Positions 26,050-34,814 of a stretch of DNA of 64,000 nt are shown here, piece after piece. Position 1 is the first letter of the stretch. Each line of letters opens with the position of its first letter. A program made the translations under genes and the position numbers. The DNA is from Nocardioides jishulii (GTDB lineage: Bacteria > Actinomycetota > Actinomycetes > Propionibacteriales > Nocardioidaceae): positions 1,922,001 to 1,986,000 of the forward strand of contig NZ_CP040748.1 of NCBI RefSeq assembly GCF_006007965.1, in the 5' to 3' direction. Below the pieces are notes generated by a model, which saw nothing but the letters and a program-made list of their open reading frames with translations, was not told where the DNA came from and searched no databases.

Positions 26050-27381
26050 TCACCGCGTCGGAGTCGGCGAGCCGGCCGGCGCTACTGAGGTCGTCGCGGC
26101 GCTCGTTTCCTTCGCGCCCGTAGCCGCGAGGCTCGCCAACCCGGTCGCCACAGTCGCGACGGCGGCGAGGACGGCAAACAGACCGACATAGCTCCCCGTC
26201 GCCTCGACGATCAACGCGCCCAACAAGGGTGCAAGGGCGCTGGCGGCGAGGACGGGGGCGTTGTACACGCCGCTGACGGCGGCGTACCTTTCTCTGCCCC
26301 AGTGGTCGCTGACCAGAGTGGCGCCCACCAGAGTGAAGAGACCTCGCGACGAGCCCGCAAGCACGGCGAGCGCGATGAGCACCGGGGCGGGCCCGGCGAG
26401 AGTGGCGAATCCGGTCACAGCAACGCCCATAGCGCCGATCACCACGACGGCCCGGACTTGCGCGGTCAGTTGGCGCGTCATCCAGGGGTAGAACACACGC
26501 CCCAGGACTTGTCCCGCTCCCCCGAGCCCCAGGGCCCAGGCAGCACCCGTGGAGGTCATCCCCCGGTCAATCAACAGGGGAACGAGGTAGACCATGGAGG
26601 CGTACGAAGCGAGCGCCATGAGGGTCCCGGCTGTGGTGGCGAGCAAGAACGTACGGCTGCGGAGGATGTGGCGATCACTGACACGTGGCGGCGGGCCGGG
26701 GATTCCACCTGGCCCGGACGTTCGGCGCTGCCTGGATCCTGTTCCCGCGTGCCGTTCCCGTCCGGGCCAGGGGTGGCGCAGCACGAGCAGATGGATCGGC
26801 AGGGTGATGGTGCCCAGTGCGACGGCGAGGACGAGATAGGTCTGGCGCCAGGACAGATGCAGCGCAAGGGCATCCGTGAGGGGCGCAAAGATGGTACTGG
26901 AGAACCCGGCCGCCAGCGTCAGTGTGGTGATGGCCTGGACGCTGCGCGGCCCGAACCATCCAGTGAGGGCGGCAAATGCCGGAGGGTAGAAGAGGCAGGC
27001 GCTGGCCGTGCCGGCGAGCACCCAGGCCGCTAGGAAGAGTGCGTAGTTGGGGCTCCAGGCCAGCATCAGGATCGCGGCAGTGCCCACGAGGCTTCCCGTG
27101 GTCATGACCAGCCACGGCCCGCGATCCTGCAGGATCCGACCGACGACGATGCCGACGGCTCCACCGATGACACTCCCGATGGAGAAGGCGGCCGTGATCG
27201 CGGTTCGACTCCATCCTGTTTCGGCCTGGATCTGGGGCAGCAGCACGGTGAAGGCGTAGAAGATCACCCCGTAGCTGACGATCTCCGTCACGCACAGCCC
27301 CACCAGCACAGCGCGCAGGGAGCCGCGGCCCAGGGCCGGGCTCCCTGCAGCGGGAGTCTCAGGGGAGGACAGGTCCCGCAC
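26050..27381 (-). CDS. MFS transporter of the arsenic cluster
   Basis: This 443-residue protein has twelve hydrophobic segments in two sets of six, separated by a basic loop, as in the major facilitator superfamily. Segment GRILQDRGPWLVM after helix 2 resembles the MFS motif A loop. GTG 27381 lies within the last codons of the upstream flavoprotein gene, which implies coupled translation; longer frames upstream are shadows of that gene. Position within an arsenic operon suggests export of an arsenic species or an oxidised product, but the substrate is not evident. No glyceraldehyde-3-phosphate dehydrogenase gene is present, so an ArsJ role is not supported. Confidence 0.8.
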   Translation of the reverse strand: MRDLSSPETPAAGSPALGRGSLRAVLVGLCVTEIVSYGVIFYAFTVLLPQIQAETGWSRTAITAAFSIGSVIGGAVGIVVGRILQDRGPWLVMTTGSLVGTAAILMLAWSPNYALFLAAWVLAGTASACLFYPPAFAALTGWFGPRSVQAITTLTLAAGFSSTIFAPLTDALALHLSWRQTYLVLAVALGTITLPIHLLVLRHPWPGRERHAGTGSRQRRTSGPGGIPGPPPRVSDRHILRSRTFLLATTAGTLMALASYASMVYLVPLLIDRGMTSTGAAWALGLGGAGQVLGRVFYPWMTRQLTAQVRAVVVIGAMGVAVTGFATLAGPAPVLIALAVLAGSSRGLFTLVGATLVSDHWGRERYAAVSGVYNAPVLAASALAPLLGALIVEATGSYVGLFAVLAAVATVATGLASLAATGAKETSAATTSVAPAGSPTPTR

Positions 27382-28681
27382 CCACCTGCACGAACTCCGG
27401 AGCAGCTCCGCAGCAACCGCCTTCGGCTGTCGCGGCGGGCTCGTCGTAGAGGCCGGAGCCACCACAGACGCCGGTGTCCGGCAGTGCCAGCTCGACCCTG
27501 GCCGCGGCCTCGGGGTCTCCTGCCACCATCGCGACCACACTGCGCACCTGCTCGTACCCCGTCATCGCGAGGAAGGTCGGGGCACGGCCGTACGACTTCA
27601 TCCCGACCATGTAGAAGTTCGGCTCGTCGGGGTGAGCCAGGTCAGCGGCTCCCGTGGCCTGCACGGAGCCGCAGGAGTGGAGGTTGGGATCCACCTCGTC
27701 TGCTACACGCCTGGGTGCTTCGAGCGTGGAGTCGAGGTCGAGACGCAACTCGGAGAGGAATGACAGATCGGGACGGAATCCGGTCAGGGCCACCACTCGG
27801 TCGACGCCTGTGAGCACCCGGCCGTCCTCGGCCACGACAACGACCTGCTCGCCCGCACGACGGAATTCACTTGTCCTGAAGCCAGCCACGAGGGCGACCC
27901 GTCCGGCCTCGACGGCCTCGCGAGCCCGTGTGCCCAGTGCCCCGCGACGCTCGAGCTGGTCAGCGGCCCCGCCGCCGAAGGTGTTGCTCGTCGTGGCGCG
28001 GCGCAGGGCCCAGGTGATCGTGGTTCCGGGGTGGTCCTGGGCGATGCGGTCGAGTTCGAGGATTGCGTTGAGCGAGGAGTCTCCCGCACCCAGCACGACG
28101 GTGTGCTTGCCCGCGTACCGCTCGGGGGCCTTCCTGTCCGGGACGCCGTAGTGGATCTTGTCAGCGTTCGCCTTCTCGCCCAGGGCGGGCAGGCCGTCGG
28201 CGCCGGCCGGGCTCGGCGTACGCCAGGTGCCCGAGGCATCAATGACCGCACGCGCCTCGATCCGGCACTCGCGTCCGGCCGCGTTCACGGCATGCACGGT
28301 GAACGGCTGGTCTCCGCGGTCAGCGTCCACCAATCGGTCACGGCCCACGCGGGAAACCCCGGTGACCCGTGCGTCGTACTGGATCCAAGGCGCCAGCGAC
28401 TCCCCCAGCGGGGCCAGGTAGGACTCTACCCACTCCGCGCCGGTCGGGTAGCCAGCGGTCGGCGCGACCCAGCCCGTCGACTGCAGCAGGTCCACCGCGA
28501 CACGGTCCATCAGTTCGGGCCACGGCGAGAACAGGCGTACGTGCCCCCACTCAGCCACGGCCGCGCCAGCAGCGGCGCCCGACTCCAGCACCAGCACCTC
28601 GAGGCCCCGCTCACGCAGATGCGCAGCAGCGGCCAGCCCTTGCGGTCCGGCACCGATCACAACAACAGGCAAGTCATTCAT
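27359..28681 (-). CDS. ArsO-like FAD-dependent oxidoreductase
   Basis: This 440-residue flavoprotein has an N-terminal FAD-binding motif VVIGAGPQGLAAAAHL, a second nucleotide-binding motif VVLGAGDSSLNAIL at about 196-209 and the ATG/TGFRPDL segment of flavin monooxygenases. The C-terminal 40 residues hold a cysteine-rich end with VCGGSG and GGCCG, which could bind As(III). The family is found in actinobacterial ars operons (ArsO in arsRBOCT of Streptomyces), where its reaction is not settled. It is the first gene of the minus-strand operon and is divergent from arsR copy 2. Confidence 0.8.
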   Translation of the reverse strand: MNDLPVVVIGAGPQGLAAAAHLRERGLEVLVLESGAAAGAAVAEWGHVRLFSPWPELMDRVAVDLLQSTGWVAPTAGYPTGAEWVESYLAPLGESLAPWIQYDARVTGVSRVGRDRLVDADRGDQPFTVHAVNAAGRECRIEARAVIDASGTWRTPSPAGADGLPALGEKANADKIHYGVPDRKAPERYAGKHTVVLGAGDSSLNAILELDRIAQDHPGTTITWALRRATTSNTFGGGAADQLERRGALGTRAREAVEAGRVALVAGFRTSEFRRAGEQVVVVAEDGRVLTGVDRVVALTGFRPDLSFLSELRLDLDSTLEAPRRVADEVDPNLHSCGSVQATGAADLAHPDEPNFYMVGMKSYGRAPTFLAMTGYEQVRSVVAMVAGDPEAAARVELALPDTGVCGGSGLYDEPAATAEGGCCGAAPEFVQVGAGPVLP

Positions 28682-28767
28682 GCCCCACTCCTCACATTCA
28701 CGTTTATCGATGTAAGAAACAGCACTCTCGCATCGACAAATGTCAATACGTAGGCGATGATGGGGTC
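28682..28767. promoter_or_regulatory. Divergent ars promoter-operator region
   Basis: These 86 bases separate the ArsO-like gene (minus) from arsR copy 2 (plus). They contain the inverted half-sites TCGATG (28707-28712) and CATCGA (28731-28736) and the GACA-AA-TGTC repeat at 28735-28744, and they are AT-richer than their surroundings. One ArsR could therefore control both directions. Confidence 0.5.
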
Positions 28768-29124
28768 ATGTCCCCCCACGTGCCCCTCGTCGATTCCGAG
28801 GCCATCGTTGCGTGCTGCTCCCCCGTGACCGACGGCGTCGTCACCGACAATGCCGCCGCCGCCCTGGCCAAGATGTTCAAAGCCCTCAGTGATCCAGCCC
28901 GGGTCAAGCTCATCTCCCTGATCGCTGCTTCACCCGACGGGGAGGCATGCATCTGTGACCTGACGGAGCCGGTCGGGCTCAGCCAGCCGACGGTCTCCCA
29001 CCACATCAAGCTGCTCGTCGACGCTGGTCTGGCGACTCGGGAGCAGCGCGGGAAATGGGCCTACTATCGCGTGGAGGGCAACACCCTGACCGCGCTGGCG
29101 TCCGCGCTGACGCAGACCCACTAG
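28768..29124 (+). CDS. arsR: ArsR-family arsenic-responsive repressor (copy 2)
   Basis: This 118-residue winged-helix repressor has DGEACICDLTEPVGLSQPTVSHHIKLL with the metal-binding cysteine pair in the recognition helix, and an N-terminal ACCSP pair. It is the same length as copy 1 but clearly divergent in sequence, so it is not a recent duplication. It is divergent from the flavoprotein-MFS operon and probably represses both that operon and itself. The start is ATG 28768. Confidence 0.9.
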   Translation: MSPHVPLVDSEAIVACCSPVTDGVVTDNAAAALAKMFKALSDPARVKLISLIAASPDGEACICDLTEPVGLSQPTVSHHIKLLVDAGLATREQRGKWAYYRVEGNTLTALASALTQTH

Positions 29125-29152
29125 TCATCAGCCAGCGTCTTCGGCTGATCCA

Positions 29153-30277
29153 TCAGCTTTCGGCAATGGCCGCTACCGTGGCCCGGGCCGAGGGGCCCAC
29201 CCCGGCCAGCGTTGCGGAGGCCGGGCCCGTCCAGTCGCCGTATCCGACCAGGTACAGCCGTGGTTCATCGCGTGCTTGGGTGCCCGAGGGTCCGGCCACG
29301 GGCACGTGGCCACCCACGGTACGCAGTCCGAGCGGACGCAGGTGCCGCAACGCCGGACGAAAGCCCGTGCACCAGATGATGGCGTCGCACTCCCACTCCG
29401 TGCCGTCACCCCACGCCACCCCGCCGAGGGTGAGGCGGGAGAACATCGGTTCGGCCCGGAGAACTCCTCGGTCACGGGCGCCCTTGACGCTCGGCACCAT
29501 CACGATGTCGCCGAGTCCTGCGACGCCACTGTGTTCACGGCCTTCGGCGAGCGCCTCGATGCGGGCACGGGCGGTGGTGAACAGGGCGCGCCCGTCCACG
29601 TCGTCGGGCAGGAACCGCGGCGGTCGGGTGGTGACCCAGGTGGTGTCGGCCACTGTGGAGATCTCGGCAAGGATCTGCGCAGCAGAGTTCCCGCCGCCGA
29701 CGACCACGACCCGTTGCCCGGCAAAAGCGTCCGGGACCCGGTAGTCGACCGTATGCAGCTGGCGCCCGACGAAGTCCCGCATGCCCGGGTACACCGGCCA
29801 GAAGGGCCGATCCCAGGTGCCGGTAGCGGAGACCACGTGCCGAGCCGACAGCGTGCGATCTCCCGTGGCGACGTGCAGTCGACCGTCCGGGCTGTCGTCG
29901 GCTCGCGACACGCTTTCGACCCGCTGGGGGCGCTGTACGCGCAGGTCATACCGCTCCTCGTAACGCGTGAGGTAGTCGACCACGTGGTCACGGGTGGGGA
30001 ATCCCCGAGTGGCATCGTCCCAGGGTGGCATCATCCAGCCCGGAAGCGAGGAGAAACCAGCCGGCGAGAACAACCGCAGACCATCCCAGGTACGCGGCCA
30101 AGCGCCGCCCGGCCGTTCGGCCGCATCAAGCATGACGAAGTCACGTCCCGGGACCAGCCCGGCTCGCCGCAGGTAGAACGCGGTGGACAGACCCGCCTGA
30201 CCAGCACCAACCACGACGACGTCCACCTCGACATCAGAAGCCCCCCGAACCGGGATGGCGTCCACGTTGTCCACCAT
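29153..30277 (-). CDS. Flavin-binding monooxygenase-like protein (second ArsO-like)
   Basis: This 374-residue protein has the FAD motif [20 protein letters not shown], the FxGxxxHxxx(Y)-like segment [11 protein letters not shown] and the NADPH motif [13 protein letters not shown], which together identify a flavin-containing monooxygenase or closely related oxidoreductase. ATG 30277 has AGGAGC seven bases upstream. It is convergent with arsR copy 2. Its place in an arsenic cluster and similarity to ArsO-type proteins suggest arsenic chemistry, but no substrate can be read out. Confidence 0.8.
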   Translation of the reverse strand: MVDNVDAIPVRGASDVEVDVVVVGAGQAGLSTAFYLRRAGLVPGRDFVMLDAAERPGGAWPRTWDGLRLFSPAGFSSLPGWMMPPWDDATRGFPTRDHVVDYLTRYEERYDLRVQRPQRVESVSRADDSPDGRLHVATGDRTLSARHVVSATGTWDRPFWPVYPGMRDFVGRQLHTVDYRVPDAFAGQRVVVVGGGNSAAQILAEISTVADTTWVTTRPPRFLPDDVDGRALFTTARARIEALAEGREHSGVAGLGDIVMVPSVKGARDRGVLRAEPMFSRLTLGGVAWGDGTEWECDAIIWCTGFRPALRHLRPLGLRTVGGHVPVAGPSGTQARDEPRLYLVGYGDWTGPASATLAGVGPSARATVAAIAES

Positions 30278-30421
30278 CAACGGCGCTCCTTGGCTCACGT
30301 GAATCACGGGTCCAATGGACCGTACACACGTGCGCGGGCTTTTCCTCGCACCAGCACCCTGCCAGAGACACAGCGCTGGCGTTTGACCCCTTTGGAACCG
30401 CAACGACTCGGACGTGGAGAC

Positions 30422-30551
30422 CTGTGCACCTACTCGGACAGGAGTGGTCATCCGGGCCCCCTCGTCTCCAGGAGTGAGTCATGGCCACCACCTCACGACG
30501 CCTCGCGTCCCTGAGCGAAGCAGCAGAGATCCTCGCCGTGCGCCCCAAGAC
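30422..30551 (+). pseudogene. Excisionase gene and its upstream region, cut by IS3
   Basis: This stretch repeats the region 50983-51110 with only scattered differences. It includes the start codon at 30481 and the first 23 codons of a helix-turn-helix excisionase (ATTSRRLASLSEAAEIL). The match ends abruptly at 30551, where the IS3 end begins. The rest of the excisionase gene is not found on the other side of the insertion scar. Confidence 0.75.
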
Positions 30552-31636
30552 TGAATCGCCCCTGGGTCTGGTGGAGGCTCTCAATCCATGGAGGATGAGA
30601 GTCATGGCAGCACCGAGGAAGTACCCCGACGAGTTGCGTGAGCGTGCCACCCGGATGGCGGTGGAGCTGCGGGCAGACCCCGCGACGAAGCAGGGCGCGA
30701 TCGCCCAGGTGTCCGAGCAGTTCGGCATGCACCCCGAGACGTTGCGCAACTGGGTGCGGCAGGCCGAGATCGACGGCGGTGTCCGGCCGGGCATCACCTC
30801 TGCTGAGGCGCAGCGGATCGCCCAGCTGGAGCAGGAGAACCGCGAGCTGCGCCGTGCGAACCACATTCTGAAGACGGCTTCGGCTTTCTTCGCGGCGGAG
30901 CTCGACCGCCCCACCAGCAGGTAGTGGCCTACATCGACGCCCATCGCCACGACGTCGTCGAGGGGCGTGGGGTCGGGGTCGAGCCGATCTGCGCGGTGCT
31001 GAAGAGCGCCGGCGTGCAGGTCGCCCCGAGCGGCTACTACGCGTCGAAGACCCGGCCGCCGTCGCCACGCGCGATCCGCGACGCGGAGCTGGTCGCCGAC
31101 ATCGAAGTGGTGCACCGGGCGAACCTGGGTGTCTACGGTGCCCGGAAGGTCCATGCGGCCCTGAACCGTGAAGGCATCGCGGTGGCCAGGTGCACCGTGG
31201 AGCGGTTGATGCGTGCCGAAGGCCTGCGTGGGATCCGCCGGGAGAAGGGTCGCAGGACCACCATCGGGGACGGCGCAGAGACCGAGCGGCCAGCCGATCT
31301 CGTGTCGCGCATGTTCGTGGCTTCGGCACCGAACCAGTTGTGGGTCGCGGACCTGACCTACGTCCGCACCCACGCCGGGTGGACCTACGTCGCGTTCGTG
31401 CTGGATGTCTTCAGCAGGAAGATCGTGGGTTGGCAGGTGTCCACGTCCATGCGCACCGACCTGGCCCTGGACGCCCTCGACATGGTCCTGTGGGAACGCC
31501 AACGAGCAGGCCACGACGTCACCGGTTTGGTGCATCACAGCGACCGAGGGGTCCAGTACCGAGCGATTCGCTACACCGAGCGGCTCGCTGAAGCCGAAGC
31601 AGTCGCGTCGGTGGGGTCCAAGGGCGATTCGTATGA
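30552..31636 (+). mobile_element. IS3-family insertion sequence, right end lost
   Basis: The left end begins TGAATCGCCCC at 30552 exactly where homology to the intact excisionase region stops, so the insertion point is visible to the base. orfA (30604-30924) and the out-of-frame orfB follow. Homology to IS3 transposases stops at about 31636, where the IS110 element begins, so the right inverted repeat and the end of orfB are missing. Confidence 0.75.
30604..30924 (+). CDS. IS3-family transposase OrfA
   Basis: This 106-residue protein has an N-terminal helix-turn-helix (KYPDELRERATRMAVEL ... FGMHPETLRNWVRQAE) and a C-terminal leucine-zipper-like helix (IAQLEQENRELRRANHIL). It binds the IS ends and is normally fused to OrfB by programmed -1 frameshifting near its 3' end. 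The ATG is at 30604. The longer frame from 30481 is an accidental fusion with the interrupted excisionase gene. Confidence 0.85.
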   Translation: MAAPRKYPDELRERATRMAVELRADPATKQGAIAQVSEQFGMHPETLRNWVRQAEIDGGVRPGITSAEAQRIAQLEQENRELRRANHILKTASAFFAAELDRPTSR

Positions 31637-31787
31637 CTGTGAGCAGAATCAGGGGCTGCCTGGCCGGGGCCTGACCCTTGCTTACGACTGGCCACGGTGC
31701 CTTGGCGTTGATCTGTCGGCGCCGGCCAGGTGGCGATCAACGCACACACCGGCTGGCCGGGAGGGCGGTGACCGATTAGGGGCCTGA
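30924..31787 (+). pseudogene. IS3-family transposase OrfB, truncated
   Basis: The frame keeps the first two catalytic aspartates of the DDE integrase core (WVADLTYV and HHSDRGVQY) but loses homology after GSKGDSYD at 31636, just before the segment that would hold the catalytic glutamate. The remaining residues to 31787 are read from the left end of IS110. The enzyme cannot be active. The frame begins at GTG 30924, in the overlap with orfA expected for frameshift fusion. Confidence 0.8.
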
Positions 31788-31870
31788 TCGCCAAACCTGA
31801 CCCATCACAGTCCTGTCCTACCCGCCCGACCAGCTGGCTTCGACAACCCAGCCAGATCGGAAGGGCAGCC
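31651..31870 (+). ncRNA. Candidate IS110 bridge RNA region (non-coding left end)
   Basis: IS110-group elements are known to encode a structured bridge RNA in the left non-coding end, upstream of the transposase. This stretch has strong inverted-repeat structure, including a 9-bp stem (31705-31713 with 31735-31743) around a 21-base loop and repeated GGCCTG/CTGGCC blocks. The call is from family knowledge and position; no guide loops were confirmed. Confidence 0.4.
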
Positions 31871-32992
31871 ATGACCAGCATGACCGTCACACCCCCCGAG
31901 CCGGTAGCCAGCCGTCAGATCATCATCGGCGTCGACACCCACAAGTACGCCCACGTCGCCGTCGCGATCGACCACCTCGGCGCCCGGCTCGCAGCACAAC
32001 ACGTCGCCGCCAACCGCGAAGGCTACGCGCAACTCGAAGCCTGGGCAGCCGCGTTGGCCGGCAACGGTCGAGTCATCGCCTACGGCGTCGAAGGCACCGG
32101 TCGCTACGGCGTCGGCCTGGCCAGCTTCCTGCGTCGCACCGGCCGCCGCGTCATCGAGGTCAACCGCGGCGATCGCCGCAGCCGCCGCAGTAATGGCAAG
32201 AGCGACACCCTGGACGCCGAGGCCGCTGCCCGGGCAGTCCTGGGCGGGCAAGCCACGGCTGTCCCGAAGTCGGCCGACGGCACCGCAGAGATGATCCGGC
32301 AGATCAAGATCGCTCGCGACACCGCGCGCAAGGCGAAGACAAGCGCGATCATCACGCTCAAGGCGCTCATCGTCACCGCCCCGGCCGACCTACGTGAGCA
32401 CCTCGCCGGCACTTCCGACAAGGTCCTCATCGATCGATGCGCGTCGCTGCGTCCAGGCGCGGTGAACTCGCCGACCGCCAGCGCCAAGCACGCGTTGCGG
32501 ACACTTGCGAAGCGCTACCAGGCGCTGGAAGCCGAGATCCGCGAGCACGACACGATCCTCGACGACCTCACCCGGTCCCACGCGCCCACTCTGCGCGAAG
32601 GCCTCGGCATCGGCGCCGACACTGCAGCCGAGATGCTCATCGTCTTCGGCGACAACCCCGATCGAGTCCACTCCGAAGCCGTCTTCGCCAAGCTCTGCGG
32701 GACCAGCCCGGTACCAGCCTCCTCGGGCATGACGAACCGGCACCGGCTCTCACGAGCTGGCCACCGCGAAGCCAACGCAGCCCTCTACCGGGCCGTCATC
32801 GTGAGGATGAGATTCCATGAGCCGACCATCAAGTACGTCGCCCGTCGGACCGCCGAGGGACTGTCAAAACGCGACATCATCCGCTGCCTGAAGCGCTACC
32901 TCGCCCGCGAGGTCTACCAGGCCGTCATGACCGATCACCGCGCCCGGCAAGCCGTACCGACCTCAGCCAGCCAGGGAACTCTTGACCTATAG
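31871..32992 (+). CDS. IS110-family transposase
   Basis: This 373-residue recombinase has the N-terminal DEDD RuvC-like domain (IIIGVDTHKYAHVAVAI ... YGVEGTGRYG ... KSDTLDAEAAA) and the C-terminal Transposase_20 domain with EGLGIGADTAAEMLI and SSGMTNRHRLSRAGHREAN, which includes the catalytic serine region. All parts look intact and the gene is full length, so the element may be mobile. It would act with an element-encoded bridge RNA. Confidence 0.92.
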   Translation: MTSMTVTPPEPVASRQIIIGVDTHKYAHVAVAIDHLGARLAAQHVAANREGYAQLEAWAAALAGNGRVIAYGVEGTGRYGVGLASFLRRTGRRVIEVNRGDRRSRRSNGKSDTLDAEAAARAVLGGQATAVPKSADGTAEMIRQIKIARDTARKAKTSAIITLKALIVTAPADLREHLAGTSDKVLIDRCASLRPGAVNSPTASAKHALRTLAKRYQALEAEIREHDTILDDLTRSHAPTLREGLGIGADTAAEMLIVFGDNPDRVHSEAVFAKLCGTSPVPASSGMTNRHRLSRAGHREANAALYRAVIVRMRFHEPTIKYVARRTAEGLSKRDIIRCLKRYLAREVYQAVMTDHRARQAVPTSASQGTLDL

Positions 32993-33009
32993 GGGCGTCT
33001 GTGACCAGT

Positions 33010-33266
33010 TCGTGCAGCAGCCCCCTGATCCCACGTAACCCGTCACCGCGCATCAGTCGGTGCACGATGCACATGGCGATCCGGTGGCCGCGCGGGTTCA
33101 GTTCGGTGTGCATCTTCCGGACCCCGTAGACGCCGTAGTTGTCGGCGTGCACCTGCCGGATCACGTCCAGGAGACCCGCGTCGGCGACCGCCCGGAATGA
33201 AGGCGGCCTGGTCTTGGCGGCCTTCACGCTCAAAGCGCGGGGCTCGGTTCGCCGCGAAACACCCAA
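33010..33266 (-). pseudogene. IS3-family OrfB fragment
   Basis: The minus-strand frame reads TRPPSFRAVADAGLLDVIRQVHADNYGVYGVRKMHTELN, the HTH_21-type N-terminal region of an IS3 OrfB. It differs from the OrfB at 30924 and lies in the opposite orientation. It is cut on its downstream side by the right end of IS110 and has no catalytic core. It shows that IS110 now sits between two unrelated IS3 relics. Confidence 0.7.
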
Positions 33267-33492
33267 TTGGGGATGTGCAAAATAAAGCTTGCCCGCATGG
33301 GAGAAGCCCCATCTGAGCCGCGCTGTCCGACGCGATCCCCTGGCTAGGCAGAGAACCTACGTTCGGGGCTGCACTACGCCCAGATTGGGCGCCGCACTTC
33401 GCCTCGCGCGCAGATACTTCGAGAGACCCACTTTCCCCCTGGGCTCAGAAGTGCCGTTGACAGTGATCGCGAACGCAAGGAGGGTTACGAAC

Positions 33493-33843
33493 ATGACCAC
33501 GAACTCGTCCTCGCCGACACCTGACGCAGAACCCGTCGAGACGAATGCCTCTCAGGCTGACCCCTCCGCCACTTCCCACGCCCCGCTCACGCGGGCCGGC
33601 GCCGCATGGGTAGCCACTAGCGTCGCGCTCCTGCTGCTGATCTGCCTCATCGTCTTCATCTTGGAGAACTCGTCGAAGGTCGAAGTCCAATTTCTTGGAA
33701 TGTCTGGAACGATCCCTCTCGGAATGGCTCTGCTGATCGCCGCCGTGGGAGGCGGTGTTGTGGTAGCGATCGCCGGCGTCGCCCGGGTCACGCAACTGCG
33801 CAGGAACGCCCGCCACACCAGGCACAGTCCATCCAGCCCTTGA
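33493..33843 (+). CDS. LapA-domain (DUF1049) membrane protein
   Basis: This 116-residue protein has two membrane segments (about 36-58 and 72-95) separated by the ENSSKVEVQFLGM loop and followed by a basic C-terminus. The pattern FILENS..VEVQFLG is the LapA/DUF1049 hallmark. Related proteins in other bacteria act in lipopolysaccharide assembly; in actinobacteria the role is unknown. AAGGAGG lies before ATG 33493, one of the strongest ribosome sites in the window. It is followed by another small membrane protein gene. Confidence 0.75.
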   Translation: MTTNSSSPTPDAEPVETNASQADPSATSHAPLTRAGAAWVATSVALLLLICLIVFILENSSKVEVQFLGMSGTIPLGMALLIAAVGGGVVVAIAGVARVTQLRRNARHTRHSPSSP

Positions 33844-34010
33844 CTGCCACCCCGACGCAATCTTGGCAGTCCGCCCTTTCGGGGTGGCCCGCGACGAGGC
33901 CTCATGCCTGCCCTTGAGTGGGTGTTGACGTTCGGACCTAGGCTCGTTGGTGCAGGCACCCATTGCCGCATAGTCCCGCGGCGCCTCATCCGACCGACGA
34001 AGGACCTGCT

Positions 34011-34487
34011 GTGAGTGTCAAGAGCACCGGAAGTCACATCCTGCTACAAGGCGCCGGCTGGGTTCTCGTCATCGTCGGTCTTGCGGCCCTGGTGTTACCT
34101 GGACCAGGTCTGCTCGCCCTATTCGCCGGGATGGCCATCTTGGCCACCCAGTACGAATGGGCCGACCGGCGCCTTGCGCCGGTCAGGAAGGCCGCCTTGC
34201 GTACGGCGGCCGACAGCGTCAAGAGCTGGCTTCGGATCCTGCTGTCGGTGATCGGCGTCCTTCTGTTGGTCGGCCTAGGCGTCTACTGGGGCATCGGCGT
34301 CGCGGCACCCTCGTGGTGGCCTGTGGCCGACAAGTGGTGGTTGATGGGCGGCTGGGGGGCCGGTGCCACCCTGTTTGGGTCCGGCGTCATTGCCCTCGCC
34401 CTGCTGGTCTACAGCTACTTGCACTTCCGAGATTTCGGGGACGAGTGGAGTCCGGCACGTGAGGGAGGAGAGGAGCGACCGGGGTGA
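34011..34487 (+). CDS. PGPGW-type transmembrane protein
   Basis: This 158-residue membrane protein has LPGPGLLALFAGMAILATQYEWA, the PGPGW (TMEM/YbaN-like) family signature in which the last position is varied, followed by a positively charged loop and two more hydrophobic stretches. The start is GTG 34011 with AAGGAC upstream. Function in the family is unknown. With the LapA-type gene it may form a small envelope-stress unit. Confidence 0.7.
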   Translation: MSVKSTGSHILLQGAGWVLVIVGLAALVLPGPGLLALFAGMAILATQYEWADRRLAPVRKAALRTAADSVKSWLRILLSVIGVLLLVGLGVYWGIGVAAPSWWPVADKWWLMGGWGAGATLFGSGVIALALLVYSYLHFRDFGDEWSPAREGGEERPG

Positions 34488-34814
34488 GAACGCTTGGCCG
34501 ACGGATTCGGGCTTCGTCCACCGATTCAAGAATTCGAGGGGCGAGGAGGGCGCCAAGTGTGGCCCGCCGCGTGCGATACAGGCTTCAGCGCGGCATGCAT
34601 GTCATCAGGGCCGAAGTACCAGTCCACCCTCTTGGGGGGGACGGTCGCGGCACGGCTGGTCAAGCAAGAGACTTCCTCGCGTGGCTGCTGGCACGCGGCG
34701 AGCTCCGGGCCTGCCTCATCCCAATCCCTTCCCTAGTGCTACCGACCTATGGCCTGGTGCTCGGGACTGCGTGGACCCGTCGCTCGGCCCGGCCCATTGG
34801 CCCTGGGCTTGAGG
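34488..34814. other. Gap without a supported gene
   Basis: These 327 bases lie between the PGPGW gene and the end of ackA, which converge on it. Open frames on the plus strand lack ribosome sites and protein-like composition. No clear hairpin terminator was found. Confidence 0.4.

Larger units (their letters stand above)
31637..33025 (+). mobile_element. IS110-family insertion sequence, apparently complete
   Basis: It is bounded on the left by the IS3 homology break at 31636 and on the right by the break in a second IS3 fragment near 33026. It contains one transposase gene with a left non-coding end of about 234 bases and a right end of about 33 bases, the proportions of IS110-group elements. 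No inverted repeats are seen, as expected for the family. AGGGGC occurs near both ends (31651 and 32991). Confidence 0.65.

Noticed and set aside
31651..32996. AGGGGC at both sides of IS110 as a target-site duplication
   Set aside because: The right copy overlaps the transposase stop codon, so it lies inside the element; it is more likely chance or part of element ends.
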